The notes under the pieces: generated by a model
The model's database searches: none
Told to the model about the DNA's origin: nothing
What the model saw: the letters and a program-made list of their open reading frames with translations, nothing else
In this document: piece by piece, positions 50,440-59,820 of the stretch
How the letters are laid out: every line of letters begins with the position of its first letter
Numbering within the stretch: position 1 is the stretch's first letter
Translations under genes and position numbers: made by a program
Assembly: GCF_024198235.1 (NCBI RefSeq)
Contig: NZ_JAKCFB010000032.1
Coordinates: 48,132-112,131 of the forward strand
Source: Myxococcus dinghuensis
GTDB taxonomy: Bacteria > Myxococcota > Myxococcia > Myxococcales > Myxococcaceae
DNA length: 64,000 nt
Direction: 5' to 3'

Positions 50440-50958
50440 TCAGTCGCGCGTGAAGTCGAAGTCCTCGGCCACGACCTTGCCGTCCTTGTCGCCCTCGATG
50501 CGGGCGACGAGCCGGCCACCGGACTCGCGGCGGTAGAGGATGCGCTGGGGGAAGTCGTGGCCCGGGTTCTCGAAGAGGGCCTCGCGCCCCGAGCACCGCA
50601 CCAGCTTGAAGTCGGTGGGGGCCCGCCCCATGGGCTGGGCCACGTAGTAGAGCCCGTCGTCGCGGCCTTCGATGCGCATGTACTCGAAGAACACCGCCTT
50701 GCCCCGGGTGATGACGCGGCTGGTGCCCAGCAGGGAGTTGCCCGCCTCGCTCGACCAGTGCTCCTCGGTGGTGCTCACCACGGTCCGCTGGACCCAGTCC
50801 CCGGACAACCAGGCGAGGTCCGCGACGGAGCGGCCGCAGGCATTGGTGGAGACGTCGTCGGGCGTGGTGGGCGTGGACTTGCAGCCGGGGAGGGCGGCGC
50901 CACACAGAGACAGGGACAGGAGCGAGAGGATGGGTAGGCGTCGGTACATGCCCGCCAT
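50440..50958 (-). CDS. DUF6265-like lipoprotein
   Basis: The 172-residue product has a lipoprotein signal (SLLSLSLCGAALPGC, LPGC lipobox) and the DUF6265 pattern: LAWLSGDWV, EEHWSSEAGNSLLGTSR, FFEYMRIEGRDDGLYYVAQP and FENPGHDFPQRILYRR, then IEGDKDGK. This beta-barrel, lipocalin-like domain has no known activity. ATG 50958 is chosen; 50949 is also possible, and the GTG at 50964 is unlikely. Convergent with the Ig-like gene, so not part of the cytochrome operon. Confidence 0.78.
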   Translation of the reverse strand: MAGMYRRLPILSLLSLSLCGAALPGCKSTPTTPDDVSTNACGRSVADLAWLSGDWVQRTVVSTTEEHWSSEAGNSLLGTSRVITRGKAVFFEYMRIEGRDDGLYYVAQPMGRAPTDFKLVRCSGREALFENPGHDFPQRILYRRESGGRLVARIEGDKDGKVVAEDFDFTRD

Positions 50959-51028
50959 CCTCACATGGCTCGCGCGCCGGCCGCACCGCCCTTGAAGACG
51001 GGGCGGGCCGGGGCGCGTGAGGCGGGGT

Positions 51029-53581
51029 TCAGCGCCGCAGGTACTCGCGGATGCTGTCGGCCAACTGCTTGCGGACCTCTGCGTCCGCGGCCTGCGGGCC
51101 CAGCTTGAGCTTCTTGTCCTCTTCGACGAGCTGCTTCTGGTCGATGAGGTAGGAGATGGCGTTCTCCAACGTCACCTTCGCCAGGGACTCGGAGGCGGTG
51201 ATACGGCCGGCGTGGTACTCCGCGCGGCCCGTCTCCATCGCCAGGCGGCTGAAGCCCTTCCGGTCCTCGACGACGCCGGAGGCCACGTCGTTGAGCGTCA
51301 TCGTGGCCAGCAGGTACGGCTCCAGGTAGTCGCGCAGCAGGTCCGCGAGGAACTCCAGCTCCGGGCGTGCGTGCGGCTCCGGCGCGACGCGCAGCGCCTC
51401 GCCCTCGTGGAGGAGGAGGCCCATGCGCACCAGCCGCTCCACCGTCTCCGCGAAGATGGTGTCGAAGGTGGTGTTGACCCGGTAGATGAACTCCACCTTG
51501 AAGAGGCGAGACAGGGACAGCGCGCGGGACTTCACGTCGTCGTAGGGCGCGGGCGAGCCGGCCGCCAGCACCGCGTTGGCGACGAGGCTGCGCGCGGCCA
51601 CCAGGTTCATCAGCGTGTTCTTGTAGAAGGACATCTCCGGGCGGCGGGTGTCCTCCACCTGGTAGATGACGTCGCCGCGGGCCTCCTGCGTGCGCACCAT
51701 CTCGTCGTCGATGAAGGTGCGCATCGCGTCCTGGATGGGGCCCATCGTCTCCGGGTTGCTGGGCGCGTTGGCCAGCTCGCGCGACTGCGGGGCGCCGTCC
51801 TCCCGCGCGATGCTGCGCAGGATGTTGATGCGGTCCGCCAGCTCCCGCTGCGTCAGGCCTCGGCGACGGTGCGCCAGGAGCGACGTGCTCACCAGCGCGT
51901 GCGGCGTCACGGTGGACACCTTGCTGATGCCGTACATGACGCGGTTGCCCAGCGCCCGCACCAGGCTCTTCTTCTGCTCGTCGCTGACCGGCTGCTCCGG
52001 GTCGAGGCCGCGCTCCTTCATGAACTCGAGGAGTGAGATCGGCTCGTCGAAGCCCAGGTGGATGCGGCCGTAGCGCGCCGCGAGCACCTTGGGCGCGGAC
52101 AGGAGGGCCTTGAGGTCCTCCGGCTTCTTCTCCCCGCCCGCCAGCTCCTTCGAGTAGCTGCCCGACTCCACGACCTTCTCGTAGTCGATGGCCACCGGGA
52201 CGAAGAGCAGGTCGTTGCGCGCGCCCTCGAGCACGGACTCCACCTGCCACGTGAACATGCCCAGCTTGGGCGTCAGCAGCTTGCCGGTGCGCGAGCGGCC
52301 ACCCTCCGGGAAGAACTCCTGGTGGATGCCGTCATGCACCAGCTTGCGGACATAGGCCTTGAAGGACGCGGCGTAGACCTTGTCGCCCTTGAAGGAGCGG
52401 CGCAGGAAGAAGGCGCCGCAGCGGCGGAAGAAGCTGCCCAGCGGGAAGAAGCTCAGGTTGGCGCCGGCGGCCACCAGCGGCACCGCGTAGCCGCGGTTCC
52501 ACAGCACCCAGCTCATCACCAGGTAGTCGATGTGGCTCTTGTGGCTGGGGCACAGGACGATGGGCGCGCGGCCCGCGGCCTTCAGCGCGCGGTGCAGGCC
52601 GGCCTCGTCCACGTGCATGCCGTCGTAGATGCGGTTGAACACCCACTCCAGCACCGGCGACGCGAACGCCAGCGCCGTGGGGCTGGGCTTGGCGGCGATG
52701 GCCTCCAGGTTGCGGCGGGCCTCGCGCAGCACGCTCTCCTGCTTGCGGCCCGACTCGGCGGCGACCTCGTCCACCACCTTGCGCAGCGCGCGGTCGCGGA
52801 GCGTCTCGTCGATGATGCGCTCGGCGGGCTTGGCCGGCGGGCCGAACACCGCGCGCGTCTCCCTCGCCAGGTGCACGTGCAGCGAGCTGCGCACCTTGCG
52901 GGCCAGGACCTCGTCGGAGTCCTTCGGGTTCTGGTTGACGAAGTCCCGCAGGTCGATGGGCTCGCCCACGCGGAACTGGGCGCGCTTGTAGTTGCGGAAG
53001 AAGGCCAGCATGGAGTGCAGGAAGCCCGGGGCCTCGGGGCTGCCGAACACGATGTCCACCCAGTTGGGCTTGAGCCGCGCGCTGCGCTTCTCCCAGACGA
53101 ACAGCTCCGGCACCAGGTACACCGGCCGGTCCGACTTGCGAGCCATCTCCACCAGGGCGGGGAAGGGGTCCTCGCGTGTCTCCTTGCCAGCGGCGTGCAT
53201 CAGCGCCGTGCGGCGCAGGAACACCAGCCCGCTGCCGCCGTGCTGCCGCGCGTACTCGAAGCGCTCGACGAACGAGCCGGCCTGCTTCGTCTGCCGCCAT
53301 GGCTTGGTGAACCACGGCCGCAGGTTCACCACCGCGCGCACGGGAGGCAGCGAGCGACGCACCATCGCCCAGGTCAGATAGAGGAAGTTCACCCAGGCGG
53401 TGGTGCGCATGACGTGCACCACGAAGCCCTTGGCGTGCAGGGAGCGCAGCTCGTCCTCGGCCTCTGGAGGGAAGTGCACCCCCTCCAGGTACCGGGCACC
53501 CAGCGCCCGGCCCATGGGGCCGAACTCGGCCTTCAGCAAGGACTCTCCCTGATTCGCAGACGAAGACAACGCGGTTTCCAA
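51029..53581 (-). CDS. plsB: Glycerol-3-phosphate acyltransferase PlsB
   Basis: The 850-residue product contains PlsB landmarks: acyltransferase block I LCPSHKSHIDYLVMSW (HxxxxD), block III FFPEGGRSRTGKLL and VPVAIDYEKVVESGSY. The N-terminal half has a second, poorly conserved acyltransferase-like region (residues 20-290). It acylates the sn-1 position of glycerol-3-phosphate to start phospholipid synthesis; E. coli PlsB is 807 residues. It begins at TTG 53581, 14 nt after argS, so it is in an argS-plsB unit. No clear ribosome site precedes it. Confidence 0.85.
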   Translation of the reverse strand: METALSSSANQGESLLKAEFGPMGRALGARYLEGVHFPPEAEDELRSLHAKGFVVHVMRTTAWVNFLYLTWAMVRRSLPPVRAVVNLRPWFTKPWRQTKQAGSFVERFEYARQHGGSGLVFLRRTALMHAAGKETREDPFPALVEMARKSDRPVYLVPELFVWEKRSARLKPNWVDIVFGSPEAPGFLHSMLAFFRNYKRAQFRVGEPIDLRDFVNQNPKDSDEVLARKVRSSLHVHLARETRAVFGPPAKPAERIIDETLRDRALRKVVDEVAAESGRKQESVLREARRNLEAIAAKPSPTALAFASPVLEWVFNRIYDGMHVDEAGLHRALKAAGRAPIVLCPSHKSHIDYLVMSWVLWNRGYAVPLVAAGANLSFFPLGSFFRRCGAFFLRRSFKGDKVYAASFKAYVRKLVHDGIHQEFFPEGGRSRTGKLLTPKLGMFTWQVESVLEGARNDLLFVPVAIDYEKVVESGSYSKELAGGEKKPEDLKALLSAPKVLAARYGRIHLGFDEPISLLEFMKERGLDPEQPVSDEQKKSLVRALGNRVMYGISKVSTVTPHALVSTSLLAHRRRGLTQRELADRINILRSIAREDGAPQSRELANAPSNPETMGPIQDAMRTFIDDEMVRTQEARGDVIYQVEDTRRPEMSFYKNTLMNLVAARSLVANAVLAAGSPAPYDDVKSRALSLSRLFKVEFIYRVNTTFDTIFAETVERLVRMGLLLHEGEALRVAPEPHARPELEFLADLLRDYLEPYLLATMTLNDVASGVVEDRKGFSRLAMETGRAEYHAGRITASESLAKVTLENAISYLIDQKQLVEEDKKLKLGPQAADAEVRKQLADSIREYLRR

Positions 53582-53595
53582 GGCAGCCCCCGGGG

Positions 53596-55317
53596 CTACA
53601 TGTTCTCGGGCGTGGGAATGCCCAGCAGTGTCAGTCCCGCCGCGAGAGTAACCCGGGCCGCGTCCGTGAGGGCGAGTCGTGCAGAACGCAGCGCGTCATC
53701 GTTCTCGACGAGGATGCGCTTGTCGCGCTCCTGGTTGCCCAGCGTGTAGTAGCGGCTCAGCGCGGCGGCCACGTCCAGCAGCAGGTGGGCCACGAGGCTC
53801 GGCTCGTACTGCTCGGCGGCCTCGCGCACCACCACGGGCAGGCGCATGATTTCACGCACGAGGGCCTGCTCCTCCGGCAGCGTCAGCAGGCTCGCATCGT
53901 AGGTGGCCGGCGCACCGCCGCCCTTGCGCAGCACGTTGACCACGCGCGCGTGGGCGTATTGGAGGTAGGGGCCCGTGTGGCCCTCGAAGCTGAGGACCTC
54001 GTCCCAGTCGAAGGTGTAGTCGCTGGCGCGCTTGTGCTTCAGGTCGCCGAAGGCGATGGCGCCCAGGCCGATCTGCTCGGCGAGCAGGTCGGGGTCGTTC
54101 GACTGGAGCCGGCCCGCCTCCTGGTTCTCCTTCACCTTGACGGAGGCGCGCTCCTTGGCCTCGTCGAGCACCTGGTTGAGCTGCACCACCTGGCCCTTGC
54201 GGGTGCTCATGCCGTGGATGCGGCCGAAGGCCACGTGCACGCAGCGGTCCGCCCAGGGCTGGCCCATCTCCGTCAGGGTGCGGAACACCTGGCGGAAGTG
54301 CAGGGCCTGGTCCTGCGCGACGACGTAGAGCGACTTGTCGAAGTGGAAGCGCGCGTAGCGGTCCTCGGCGGCGGCCAGGTCGCGCGTGGCGTAGAGCGTG
54401 CTGCCGTCGTTCTTCTTCAGGAGGATGGGCGGCTCGTTCTCCGCATAGGGCAGGTCGACGATGAGCGCGCCCTGCGACTCCTTCACGCCGGGCTTCTTGG
54501 CGATCTGGTCGATGACCGCGTCCATCTTCCCCTGGTAGAGGCTCTCGCCGTCGATGTGCTCGAACTCGATGCCCATCCGCTGGTAGACCTGCTTGAAGCC
54601 GCGGATGCTCGTCTCGCGGAACTGGTTCCACAGCCCGAGGGCCTCGGCGTCGCCGGCCTCCATGCGGCGGAAGAACTCGCGGGCGCGGGCGTCGAACTCC
54701 GGCTCCGCCTCGGCGCGCTTGTTGGCGCGCACGTAGACCTCGACCAGGTGGCCCATGTCGTCGATGCGGGCCGGGTCGCCGTACTCCTGGAAGCCCACCG
54801 CGACGAGGCCGAACTGCTTGCCCCAGTCACCCAGGTAGTTGATGCCCTCCACCTTCCAGCCCAGCGCCCGGTAGATGTTGGCGATGCAGTGGCCGAGGAA
54901 CGTGGTGCGGATGTGGTGGAAGCCGATGGGCTTGGCGATGTTGGGCGACGAGTAGTCGATGGTCACCGTCTTGCCGCGCCCCGCGTCGGCGTCACCGCCG
55001 TAGGTCGGCCCCGCCGCGCGCGCGGTGTCGATGACCTCCGCGGTGAAGGGCAGGGTGGCGAAGCGGGCGTTCAAGTAGGGGCCCACGGCCTTGACCTCCA
55101 GGCCGGGGACCGTGACGGTCTGCGCCAGGGCCGCGGCGATGGCGGGCGGGGCCTTCTTCTGGGCCTTGGCGAGCGGGAAGGTGACGAAGCTCAGGTCGCC
55201 GTGCGCCGGCTCTGCGGGCTTGACCTGGGGTTCGATTTCGGAGGCCTGCATGCCCAGCGCGCTGGCGATGGCCTGGGCGAAGGCGGCTCGATAACGGGAG
55301 TAGACGGAAGTGCTCAT
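53596..55317 (-). CDS. argS: Arginyl-tRNA synthetase
   Basis: The 573-residue class I synthetase has PNIAKPIGFHHIRTT (HIGH-like HHIR signature, about residues 123-137), VAFGRIHGMSTRKGQVV (KMSKS-like, MSTRKG) and the C-terminal anticodon-binding DALRxSRLxL region. The N-terminal Add-1 domain (MSTSVYSRYRAAFAQAIASA) recognises tRNA D-loop. Size matches bacterial ArgS. It follows the hybrid kinase by an 81-nt gap containing a hairpin and precedes plsB. Confidence 0.95.
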   Translation of the reverse strand: MSTSVYSRYRAAFAQAIASALGMQASEIEPQVKPAEPAHGDLSFVTFPLAKAQKKAPPAIAAALAQTVTVPGLEVKAVGPYLNARFATLPFTAEVIDTARAAGPTYGGDADAGRGKTVTIDYSSPNIAKPIGFHHIRTTFLGHCIANIYRALGWKVEGINYLGDWGKQFGLVAVGFQEYGDPARIDDMGHLVEVYVRANKRAEAEPEFDARAREFFRRMEAGDAEALGLWNQFRETSIRGFKQVYQRMGIEFEHIDGESLYQGKMDAVIDQIAKKPGVKESQGALIVDLPYAENEPPILLKKNDGSTLYATRDLAAAEDRYARFHFDKSLYVVAQDQALHFRQVFRTLTEMGQPWADRCVHVAFGRIHGMSTRKGQVVQLNQVLDEAKERASVKVKENQEAGRLQSNDPDLLAEQIGLGAIAFGDLKHKRASDYTFDWDEVLSFEGHTGPYLQYAHARVVNVLRKGGGAPATYDASLLTLPEEQALVREIMRLPVVVREAAEQYEPSLVAHLLLDVAAALSRYYTLGNQERDKRILVENDDALRSARLALTDAARVTLAAGLTLLGIPTPENM

Positions 55318-55343
55318 GGGAACGCGCGGATACTAGCCAAGGC

Positions 55344-55364
55344 GAGGTGGCTTCCGGCCACCTC
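55344..55364. terminator. Hairpin between the hybrid kinase and argS
   Basis: GAGGTGGC (55344-55351) and GCCACCTC (55357-55364) make an 8-bp stem with loop TTCCG. On the minus strand it lies between the kinase stop and the argS ATG (27 nt before it), so it could terminate kinase mRNA or act as an argS leader element. The TTGTTGG follows only on the plus strand. Confidence 0.45.
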
Positions 55365-55398
55365 TTGTTGGTTCCGCGGTCCATTCACCCCCGACCCG

Positions 55399-57114
55399 TC
55401 AGGGGACGGCCGGGGCCCGGCGGCTGGGCCGCACCACCGCCGCCACCGTGTCCAGCAGCTTGGGCAACTGGAGCGGCTTCTCGAAGAAGCCGTCGATGCG
55501 CTCCAGCCCCTGCCCCGAGGTGAGCGAGGCCACCTCGCTGGCTCCCGAGATGATGTACACGACGATGTCCGCCAGCGACTCGTTGCCGCGGATGTAGCGC
55601 AGCACGGACTGGCCATCCTCCTCGCTCAGCCGCAGGTCCAGCAGCACCATGGCCGGCCGGATGTGGGACAGGATGGAGCGCGCCTCGGAGGCCCCCGAGG
55701 TGGCCATCACCCGGTAGCCCTCCTGCTCCAAGACCTGCTGGAGCACCTCGCGGCAGTCCGCGTCGTCCTCGACGAGCAGGATGCCGCCCGCCTTGGGCGC
55801 CGCCTGGTTGAGGTCCGGCGTGGCCACCGCCCCGGCGAACATGGGCAGCACCATCTGGAAGGTGCTCCCCTCACCGAGCACGCTGGTGGCCTCCACGCGG
55901 CCCCCGTGCAGGGCGACGATCTTCCCCACCAGCGGCAGGCCCAGCCCCGCGCCGGGCGGTCGGGGGACCCCCGGCTGCACCCGGTAGAAGGCGTCGAAGA
56001 CGTGCTCCAGCGCGTCGGCGGACAGGCCCGGGCCGGAATCCTTCACCGTGAGTGTCGCGAGCGCGTCGTCCGCGGAGACGCGGACCTCGATGGTGTCCTC
56101 CGCCTCGCTGTGGTGGATGCCGTTCTCGATGAGGTTGTGGATGGCCTCGGCGATGCGCTCCCGGTCTCCCCGCACGAAGACCTCGGAGCAGGGCGGAATC
56201 ACGACCTTCACCTTGCAGTGCTCGGCGAGCGCGCCGAGCGTGCGCACCACCTCCTCGGCCACGGCCTTGAGGCCGAAGGGGCGCTGGTTGAGCTGCATCT
56301 TCCCGGACTGGAGCCGGGACATGAGCAGCAGGTCGTTCACCATGCGCAGCATGCGGTCCGAGTTGCGGTCGCAGATCTGCACCGCGCGGCGCTGCGAGTC
56401 GGTGAGGGGGCCCAGCTTCTCGCGCCCCATCATCGCCAGGTAGGACTTGATGGTGGTCAGCGGGTTCTTCAGGTCGTGCGAGACGTTGCCGAGCAGCTCC
56501 TCGCGGTTCTGCTCCAGGCTCTTGAGTCCGGCGATGGCCGTCTGCAGGTCCTTGTTGCGCCGGGCGCTGTCGTCACGCAGCCGGGCCACCTCGTACGCGG
56601 CGGCCAACTGGGCGGTCAGCGACTGGAGCACGAGGTCCGACGCCACGCGCCGCGCGCCCAGCACCACGAGCACGCCGGTGACGCCGTGGGGGCCCTCCAG
56701 CGGCACGGCGACGGTGTCCTCGTCGCGCAGCAGCTTCTTCTCGGAGAAGGCCCGGCCCACCACGCCCTCGCCCGGCACGGCCGCGACGACGCGGCTGTCA
56801 TAGCGCCCGCGCACGTGCTCGACGTGGAGCTGTTCCCGGGAGGGGAAGTAGCGCGCCACGTAACAGACCTTGGGTTTGAGCAGCGCGTGGAGCGTCTGCA
56901 GATGCGAGCGCAGGGCCTCGGTGGGACCGGCGTTGTCCGTCAGGTGCCGCGCCATCTCCAGGAGGGCGCGGGCGGTGGCTTCGGCGTCCACCGGCGGGGC
57001 CGGCTTCGCCGCTCGACGGGCGGGCTTCTTCGGGGTGGTGGGGCGCAGTGGCACGACCTCGGCCAGGGCCCCTTTCTTTCGCGAGCGCACACGTGAATCC
57101 TGCCGCTGTCCCAC
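55399..57114 (-). CDS. Hybrid sensor histidine kinase with GAF-like and C-terminal receiver domains
   Basis: The 571-residue soluble protein has a GAF-like domain (about residues 45-180), a short coiled linker, HisKA with phosphoacceptor H213 (NVSHDLKNPLTTIKS), and a catalytic HATPase domain (LIENGIHHSEAEDTIE; VKDSGPGLSAD; GAGLGLPLVGKIVALHGG). A receiver domain (443-560) follows with D493 (VLLDLRLSEEDG). No membrane segments. Phosphotransfer may run from H213 to D493 or to a separate regulator; none adjoins it. GTG start; basic N-terminal tail. Stimulus unknown. Confidence 0.9.
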   Translation of the reverse strand: MGQRQDSRVRSRKKGALAEVVPLRPTTPKKPARRAAKPAPPVDAEATARALLEMARHLTDNAGPTEALRSHLQTLHALLKPKVCYVARYFPSREQLHVEHVRGRYDSRVVAAVPGEGVVGRAFSEKKLLRDEDTVAVPLEGPHGVTGVLVVLGARRVASDLVLQSLTAQLAAAYEVARLRDDSARRNKDLQTAIAGLKSLEQNREELLGNVSHDLKNPLTTIKSYLAMMGREKLGPLTDSQRRAVQICDRNSDRMLRMVNDLLLMSRLQSGKMQLNQRPFGLKAVAEEVVRTLGALAEHCKVKVVIPPCSEVFVRGDRERIAEAIHNLIENGIHHSEAEDTIEVRVSADDALATLTVKDSGPGLSADALEHVFDAFYRVQPGVPRPPGAGLGLPLVGKIVALHGGRVEATSVLGEGSTFQMVLPMFAGAVATPDLNQAAPKAGGILLVEDDADCREVLQQVLEQEGYRVMATSGASEARSILSHIRPAMVLLDLRLSEEDGQSVLRYIRGNESLADIVVYIISGASEVASLTSGQGLERIDGFFEKPLQLPKLLDTVAAVVRPSRRAPAVP

Positions 57115-57126
57115 GCGCGATGAAAC

Positions 57127-57145
57127 GGCCCTGGTACGCAGGGCC
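57127..57145 (-). terminator. Hairpin after the HEAT-repeat gene
   Basis: GGCCCT (57127-57132) pairs with AGGGCC (57140-57145) around 7 bases. Read on the minus strand it is followed by GTTTCA and lies between the HEAT gene stop (57187) and the kinase start (57114), so it is a plausible terminator. Confidence 0.45.
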
Positions 57146-57186
57146 TTCCGGAGGACAGTACCCGTGTCGCCTGGCAGACAGCTCGC

Positions 57187-57915
57187 TCAGGCGCGGCGCT
57201 GGACGTGACCTTCCTTGTCCAGGGCGAACGGCTCCACCAGGAGTGGCTCGACTTTCGCGCGGGACGCACCGACGGTGAATCCCGCGTCGGCCAGGGCGGC
57301 CAGCGCGGACGTCTGCACGCGGCGGGCGGTCTCCTCGGCGGTGAGCAGCTTGAGCATGGGCTCGCGGGCCGGCTCGTACTTGAAGGAGGCGAGCGCCTTG
57401 AGGGCGGCGATCTTCACGTCGTCCGACATGTCCTCGAGGAAGGGCAGCACCACGGGGGCGATGCGCGCGTCCTGCCGGCCGGTGACGTGGTGGAGCAGGA
57501 CGACCTTCTTCTCCGGGTTCTTCGTGTACGTGGCGGACAGGTGCTGGAGCGCGTTCACGCAGGCGCCGGTGACCTCGTCCTCGGTGAGCAGCTCGCCCAG
57601 CAGGCGCAGCGCCCAGGAGGTGGCCTGCTCCGTCTTGGTGAGGAACTCGGTGATGGGCGGGACGGCGTCCTTGCCGAAGCTCTTGATGAGCTCGAAGGTG
57701 TGCTCCTTCTCGTCCGCGTCCGTGGTGAGCGGGTCCACGGTGATGGTGAAGCGGGCGAGCAGCACGGAGACGGCCTCGGGGAACTTCATCTCGCCGAGCT
57801 GCTGGATGGCCTTCTGTCGCGTGTTCGGGTCACCGTACTTCTGGGTGACCTTCGGCTTGAGCTTGAGGGCTTTCTCGGGGCCCGAGCCGCCCGTGAAGAT
57901 GTCGAAGAGGCCCAT
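57187..57915 (-). CDS. HEAT-repeat protein
   Basis: The 242-residue product consists of alternating helix pairs typical of HEAT/PBS-lyase-like repeats (PNTRQKAIQQLGEMKFPEAV, SWALRLLGELLTED, VKIAALKALASFKYEP, RRVQTSALAALADAG). Such repeats form a protein-binding superhelix. No catalytic motif is visible. It sits between dnaJ-class and kinase genes, all leftward, with gaps of 89 and 72 nt. Function unknown. Confidence 0.85.
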   Translation of the reverse strand: MGLFDIFTGGSGPEKALKLKPKVTQKYGDPNTRQKAIQQLGEMKFPEAVSVLLARFTITVDPLTTDADEKEHTFELIKSFGKDAVPPITEFLTKTEQATSWALRLLGELLTEDEVTGACVNALQHLSATYTKNPEKKVVLLHHVTGRQDARIAPVVLPFLEDMSDDVKIAALKALASFKYEPAREPMLKLLTAEETARRVQTSALAALADAGFTVGASRAKVEPLLVEPFALDKEGHVQRRA

Positions 57916-58004
57916 GTGCGCGTGTGCTCCGTTTCCTGCGACGACGTGAAGGGAGGAGAGCGCCGTCTATGACGGGGCGGCGCCCAGGACAAGAGGCAAA
58001 GGTG

Positions 58005-59009
58005 TCAGAGGGTCAGCTCGCGACGCACGTCTTCGCGGTAGGCCTTGGAGAGTGTCTCCGCGGCCTCGCGGGCTTCGGGGGTGGCGTTCTCGGGGACCTT
58101 GACCTGGAGGTGGAGGTACAGGTCGCCCGCCGCGCCCCCCTTGAGGGACGGGACGCCCCGGCCCTTCAGGCGCATCTGTCGACCGGACTGGGAACCGGGG
58201 GGGACCTTCACGGTCACCTCTCCCTGGAAGGTGGGGACGCGCACCTCCGAACCCAGCATCGCCTCGGAGACCGTCACCGGGAGGTCCACGTGCAGGTCGT
58301 CTCCCTCCCGACGGACGAGGGGGTGCTCGGCCACCTCGGTCTCGATGTAGAGGTCGCCCGCGGGCCCCCCTCGGAGGCCCGGGGCGCCCTGGCCGGCCAG
58401 CCGGACCTTGGAGCCGGTGTGGACGCCCGCGGGGATCTTCACCGTCAGGCGCACCGTCTCCCCGGACCCCTGGCCGTCGGGACCGGGCCGCGTCACCGCG
58501 AGCGTACGCTCGGCGCCGGTGACGGCCTCCGCCAGGGACACGCGCACCTGGGTGGTCAGGTCCTCGCCGCGCTCGGGCCCCGCCGGGCGCCGCCGCCGGC
58601 CGGAGAAGACCTCGTTGACGTCGAAGCCGCCCCCGCCTCCGCCGCCCCCCCGGCGTCCGAACAGGTCGCTGAAGAGGTCCCCGAGGTCGAAGTCCTCCCC
58701 ACCATAGGGAATCCCGCCCGCGCCGCCACGGGACGCCGCGGCCCGGTACTGGCGGTAGGCCTCGGCTTTCTTCTCGTCGTAGCCGATCTTCTCCGCGTCC
58801 TCGCCGAACTCGTCGTAGAGCTTGCGCTTCTTCGGATCCGACAGCACCTCGAAGGCGGTGCCGACCTGCTTGAACTTCTCCTCGGACGCCTTGTTGCCCG
58901 GGTTGACGTCGGGGTGGTACTGGCGCGCGAGCTTCCGGTACGCCTTCTTGATGGCGTCCGCGGAGGCCGCCCGGTCCACGCCGAGGATCTTGTAGTAGTC
59001 GTCCGCCAT
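58005..59009 (-). CDS. DnaJ-class co-chaperone without zinc finger (CbpA-like)
   Basis: The 334-residue product has an N-terminal J domain with the HPD motif (ARQYHPDVNPG) for stimulating DnaK ATPase, a Gly-rich linker (FGRRGGGGGGGGFDVNEVF), and two C-terminal substrate-binding beta domains (VRVSLAEAVTGAERTL; LYIETEVAEHPLVRREGDDL; YLHLQVKVPENA). The CXXCXGXG zinc finger of DnaJ is absent, as in CbpA/DjlA-type class II proteins. It is divergent from the SurA_N-like gene across 100 nt. A CIRCE-type element is not seen. Confidence 0.9.
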   Translation of the reverse strand: MADDYYKILGVDRAASADAIKKAYRKLARQYHPDVNPGNKASEEKFKQVGTAFEVLSDPKKRKLYDEFGEDAEKIGYDEKKAEAYRQYRAAASRGGAGGIPYGGEDFDLGDLFSDLFGRRGGGGGGGGFDVNEVFSGRRRRPAGPERGEDLTTQVRVSLAEAVTGAERTLAVTRPGPDGQGSGETVRLTVKIPAGVHTGSKVRLAGQGAPGLRGGPAGDLYIETEVAEHPLVRREGDDLHVDLPVTVSEAMLGSEVRVPTFQGEVTVKVPPGSQSGRQMRLKGRGVPSLKGGAAGDLYLHLQVKVPENATPEAREAAETLSKAYREDVRRELTL

Positions 59010-59109
59010 GGGCTCCCGCCAGGATGTACGTGACTGAAAGTAACCAGTCGCATGGAGGGCGCCAGCAAGGACTGGCTGGCAGGCCTGGGATGTATAAAGT
59101 CGCCGAAAG

Positions 59110-59820
59110 ATGAGGGAGGCCATGGCAGTGCCGCGCCGAGCGCGAGCGGGGAGCTGGTGGCTGGCGGGTTGGCTCCTGCTCCTACCCGTCGCCGGGGGGA
59201 CGGCCGAGCCCCCTCCGGACGCCCAGGGGAGGGTGGTGGACCGGGTGGTCGCCATCATCGAGGGGCGTGTGCTCTCCCTGAGCGAGTTGGAGTTCGAGGC
59301 CCGGGTGGCCCTCGTCCAGCGGGGCGGCGTCCAGGCCCTGGAGGCCCCCCTCGATGACGAGACCCTGCGGGGCGCCCTGGAGTTCATCATCAGCCAGCGG
59401 GTCCAGGTGCTGAATGCCGACCGGCTCCAGGCCTTCCCGGCCGAGCCGGCGGAGGTCGAGGCCCGGCTGGAGGCGTTCCGTCTCAAGATCGGCGGCGAGG
59501 CGGCCCTGGCGCGGTTCCTGACGCGCAACGACGTGGACCTGGACGGCCTGCGGGCCGTGCTGGCGCGGGGGCTGCGGGCGGAGCGGGTGCTGGACAGCCG
59601 GATCCGCCTGCGGGCGCAGGTGGGCGAGACGGAGATCCGCCGCTACTTCGAGCAGCACGCGACGGAGTACCCGGCGGACTATGAGACGGTGCGCGACGTC
59701 ATCCGGGACAAGCTCTTCAGGGAGCGGTACGCGGTGTTGGCGGTGGAGGAGCTGGCCCAGGTGAGGGCTTCGGCCCAGGTGCGCCGCGTGGCGCCGTTCG
59801 CACGGGAGGCGAGGCGATGA
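59110..59820 (+). CDS. SurA N-terminal-like exported chaperone without PPIase domain
   Basis: The 236-residue product has a signal peptide (WWLAGWLLLLPVAGGTAE), then the SurA_N/trigger-like helical domain starting VVDRVVAIIEGRVLSLSELEFE and ending in long helices (TEIRRYFEQHATEYP). The parvulin PPIase domain that follows in SurA or PpiD is missing, and the protein ends with a basic tail. It may bind outer-membrane protein precursors. Its stop overlaps rimI by 4 nt (ATGA). ATG 59122 is an alternative start. Confidence 0.75.
   Translation: MREAMAVPRRARAGSWWLAGWLLLLPVAGGTAEPPPDAQGRVVDRVVAIIEGRVLSLSELEFEARVALVQRGGVQALEAPLDDETLRGALEFIISQRVQVLNADRLQAFPAEPAEVEARLEAFRLKIGGEAALARFLTRNDVDLDGLRAVLARGLRAERVLDSRIRLRAQVGETEIRRYFEQHATEYPADYETVRDVIRDKLFRERYAVLAVEELAQVRASAQVRRVAPFAREARR

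Noticed and set aside
53785..57096. A 1103-codon open frame on the plus strand antisense to argS and the hybrid kinase
   Set aside because: It overlaps two clear enzymes on the opposite strand, has low-complexity His/Val/Arg-rich translation and no domain; high GC third positions make such antisense frames stop-free by chance.
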